A stretch of 64,000 nt of DNA from Tenacibaculum dicentrarchi. Lineage in GTDB: Bacteria > Bacteroidota > Bacteroidia > Flavobacteriales > Flavobacteriaceae. The stretch lies in contig NZ_OESZ01000001.1 of assembly GCF_900239345.1 (NCBI RefSeq), positions 62,001-126,000 of the forward strand, in the 5' to 3' direction. Under the pieces are notes generated by a model. That model was not told the origin of the DNA. It saw only the letters and a program-made list of their open reading frames with translations, and made no database searches. The translations under genes were made by a program, and so were the position numbers. Shown here in pieces: positions 62,450 to 64,000 of the stretch (position 1 is its first letter; the number at the start of each line of letters is the position of its first letter).

Positions 62450-63169
62450 ATGTTACATAAAATAGCCTTACAAAACATCTTATTTTTAGATATTGAAACT
62501 GTTCCTGAAACTGAATTTTTTTCTGATTTATCCGAAGAAAAACAAGAACTTTACGCTTTAAAAACCGATTATAAACGAAAAGATGATGGTATTGATGCCA
62601 AAGATTTTTATCACAAAGCAGGAATTTGGGCTGAATTTGGTAAAATAATTTGTATTTCCGTAGGGTATTTAACCAATAAAACTTCCGAAAACCAGCTTAG
62701 AATCACCTCTTTTTCTGGGGATGATGAAGCTCGTATTTTAACTGATTTTAAAAATTTATTAGACACGCATTTTAGCCAAGATAAATATCTATTATGTGCT
62801 CATAATGGAAAAGAGTTTGACTTTCCGTACATTGCTCGTCGCATGATTATAAACCGAATTGACTTGCCTAAAAAACTAAATTTATTTGGAAAAAAGCCAT
62901 GGGAAATACCACATTTAGACACCTTAGAATTATGGAAGTTTGGCGATTATAAACATTATACTTCCTTAAAATTATTAACTGCTATTTTAGATATTCCTTC
63001 GCCAAAGCAAGATATTGACGGCAGTGAAGTAGCCCAAGTGTATTATCAAGAAAAAAATATGCCTCGCATTGTTGAATATTGTGAACGTGATACTGTTGCA
63101 GTAGCTCAACTTATTTTGCGTTTTTTAAATAAACCTTTACTTGAAAAATCGGATATTATAAAAGTGTAA
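62450..63169 (+). CDS. Predicted 3'-5' exonuclease (PolB-like, ribonuclease H fold)
   Basis: A 239-residue DEDD-type nuclease. The three acidic motifs are visible: Exo I in FLDIETVPE (about residues 12-20), Exo II in LCAHNGKEFDFPYIARRM (about residues 110-127), and Exo III in YCERDTVAVAQL (about residues 208-219), with DTLELWKFGDYKHYTSL before it. This matches the predicted 3'-5' exonuclease family related to PolB proofreading domains. It is likely transcribed alone and ends in a terminator. Confidence 0.88.
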   Translation: MLHKIALQNILFLDIETVPETEFFSDLSEEKQELYALKTDYKRKDDGIDAKDFYHKAGIWAEFGKIICISVGYLTNKTSENQLRITSFSGDDEARILTDFKNLLDTHFSQDKYLLCAHNGKEFDFPYIARRMIINRIDLPKKLNLFGKKPWEIPHLDTLELWKFGDYKHYTSLKLLTAILDIPSPKQDIDGSEVAQVYYQEKNMPRIVEYCERDTVAVAQLILRFLNKPLLEKSDIIKV

Positions 63170-63188
63170 AGTATCTAATAAATTAACT

Positions 63189-63226
63189 AAAAACCACGTT
63201 TAAAATATTTTTAAACGTGGTTTTTT
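63189..63226. terminator. Bidirectional terminator between exonuclease and ABC-F genes
   Basis: AAAAACCACGTTTAAAA and TTTTAAACGTGGTTTTT pair perfectly around a short AT loop, with T runs on both strands, between convergent genes. Confidence 0.9.
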
Positions 63227-63255
63227 ACTGTTTCTAAACAACTATTCTTTTAAAA

Positions 63256-64000
63256 TTATTCCCCTTCCATTTTCATTGAAAGCTCAAACCAACGTTCTTC
63301 TTTAGTTTCTAGAGTCTCTATAATTTCTTGAAGTTCTTTTGATTTATCGTTAATTTCATCTGTAGAAAATTCTACGTTCATAAACTTTGTTTCAATAACT
63401 TGTTTCTTTTTCTGAAGTTTTTCAATATCTTTTTCTAACAATCCCCATTCTCGTTTTTCATCAAAACTTAATACTGCTTTTTTAGTTGTTTTAGCGGAAG
63501 TTGCAACTACTTTTTTCACATCATTTTTTACCTCTCTAGCTTCTTTTACTTTAGAATCTTCATAAGCTCTAAAATCAGAATAATTACCAGGGAAATTATC
63601 AATAACTCCTTCGCCTCTAAATACAAATAAGTTATCTACAATTTTATCCATAAAGTAACGGTCGTGAGAAACTACCATTAAATTACCTGGATAATCTAAC
63701 AAGAAATTTTCTAATACATTTAAGGTAACAACATCTAAATCGTTGGTAGGTTCATCTAAAATTAAAAAGTTTGGGTTCTGAATTAAAATTGCACATAAAT
63801 ACAATCGCTTTTGTTCTCCACCACTCAATTTTTCTACAAAATCGTGTTGTTTTTTTCTATCAAAAAGAAAGCGTTCTAATAATTGACCTGCAGATATTTT
63901 ACGTCCTTTTGATAACGGAATATATTCTCCAAATTCTTTAACAACGTCAATTACTTTTTGCCCTGGTTTTATAACAATTCCGTTTTGGGTATAATATCCA
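63256..64000 (-). CDS. ABC-F family ATPase, C-terminal part (gene cut by window edge)
   Basis: The minus-strand frame is open from the right edge to the stop at 63256, so the gene start lies outside. Visible are the second ABC domain's signature KLSGGEQKRLYL, Walker B LILDEPTNDLD and the switch His in VVSHDRYFMD. The C-terminal end is a Lys/Glu-rich coiled coil (about 100 residues, GLLEKDIEKLQKKKQVIE), like that of Uup. ABC-F proteins act on the ribosome (translation factors or antibiotic protection) and have no membrane domain. The Uup type is most likely. Confidence 0.9.
   Translation of the reverse strand, partial: GYYTQNGIVIKPGQKVIDVVKEFGEYIPLSKGRKISAGQLLERFLFDRKKQHDFVEKLSGGEQKRLYLCAILIQNPNFLILDEPTNDLDVVTLNVLENFLLDYPGNLMVVSHDRYFMDKIVDNLFVFRGEGVIDNFPGNYSDFRAYEDSKVKEAREVKNDVKKVVATSAKTTKKAVLSFDEKREWGLLEKDIEKLQKKKQVIETKFMNVEFSTDEINDKSKELQEIIETLETKEERWFELSMKMEGE

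Overview
The window looks like chromosomal DNA from a marine-type member of the Flavobacteriaceae (Bacteroidota), close in style to Tenacibaculum or Polaribacter. The support is low GC with dense AT-rich spacers, TonB-dependent receptors with carboxypeptidase-like N-terminal domains, the GLPGLI, DUF5686, DUF5723/OmpA and DUF6909 families, no clear Shine-Dalgarno sequences, and repeated use of the Bacteroidota -7 promoter element TAnnTTTG. Almost everything is ordinary core-genome content. I see no prophage, transposase, CRISPR array or rRNA operon. There is one tRNA gene (Leu-CAA) and one type II toxin-antitoxin pair.

Layout. 0-10 kb is envelope: an AsmA-like protein, a DUF5686 outer-membrane protein, MoaD, then a TonB-type receptor gene broken by a frameshift in a run of nine A, a GLPGLI protein and a small secreted Cys-containing protein, followed by a 0.5-kb repeat-rich spacer. 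10-23.5 kb holds a CYTH protein, a hemolysin III-type membrane protein, PlsC, TrpS, an OmpA/TSP3 protein, the toxin-antitoxin pair with palindromic operators, a Tas-like aldo/keto reductase, Pgk, MoaE, an AddB-like nuclease and an omega-amidase. 23.5-33.4 kb holds lipid genes (acyl-ACP desaturase, second PlsC), a receptor plus repeat-lipoprotein pair, Pgi, an M23 peptidase and a DUF3108 protein. 33.5-37 kb is aromatic amino-acid catabolism (tryptophan 2,3-dioxygenase, HPPD, homogentisate dioxygenase), followed by GlpK. 39-41.6 kb is a TPR histidine kinase with a response regulator.

41.7-51.4 kb carries RNA and DNA maintenance genes (SpoU methyltransferase, MutS), a MATE transporter, an enoyl-CoA hydratase, two very small membrane-protein ORFs, QueD-like, two LVIVD-type surface proteins, Pth, L25 and Prs. 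51.5-54.6 kb has tRNA-Leu, an orphan regulatory-like domain protein, a TonB-type protein, a 44-residue membrane protein with its own promoter, two tandem structured hairpins, and glutaryl-CoA dehydrogenase. 54.8-64 kb has RnpA with an S41 peptidase, DUF6909, PurD, a PhoR/PhoB-type two-component system, an exonuclease and an ABC-F ATPase cut by the window edge.

The most interesting unexplained signals are: the A9 frameshift, which sits on a canonical -1 slippery heptamer (8249-8257); the pair of similarly built hairpins with G-rich loops at 53282-53430; the 11-residue tandem duplication inside the RelE-like toxin; the two-copy ~83-bp dispersed repeat (35787-35869 and 54644-54726); and the duplicated 30-bp palindromic boxes with an ATGAGATTA tandem repeat at 9757-9925. 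I found no convincing large novel gene system.
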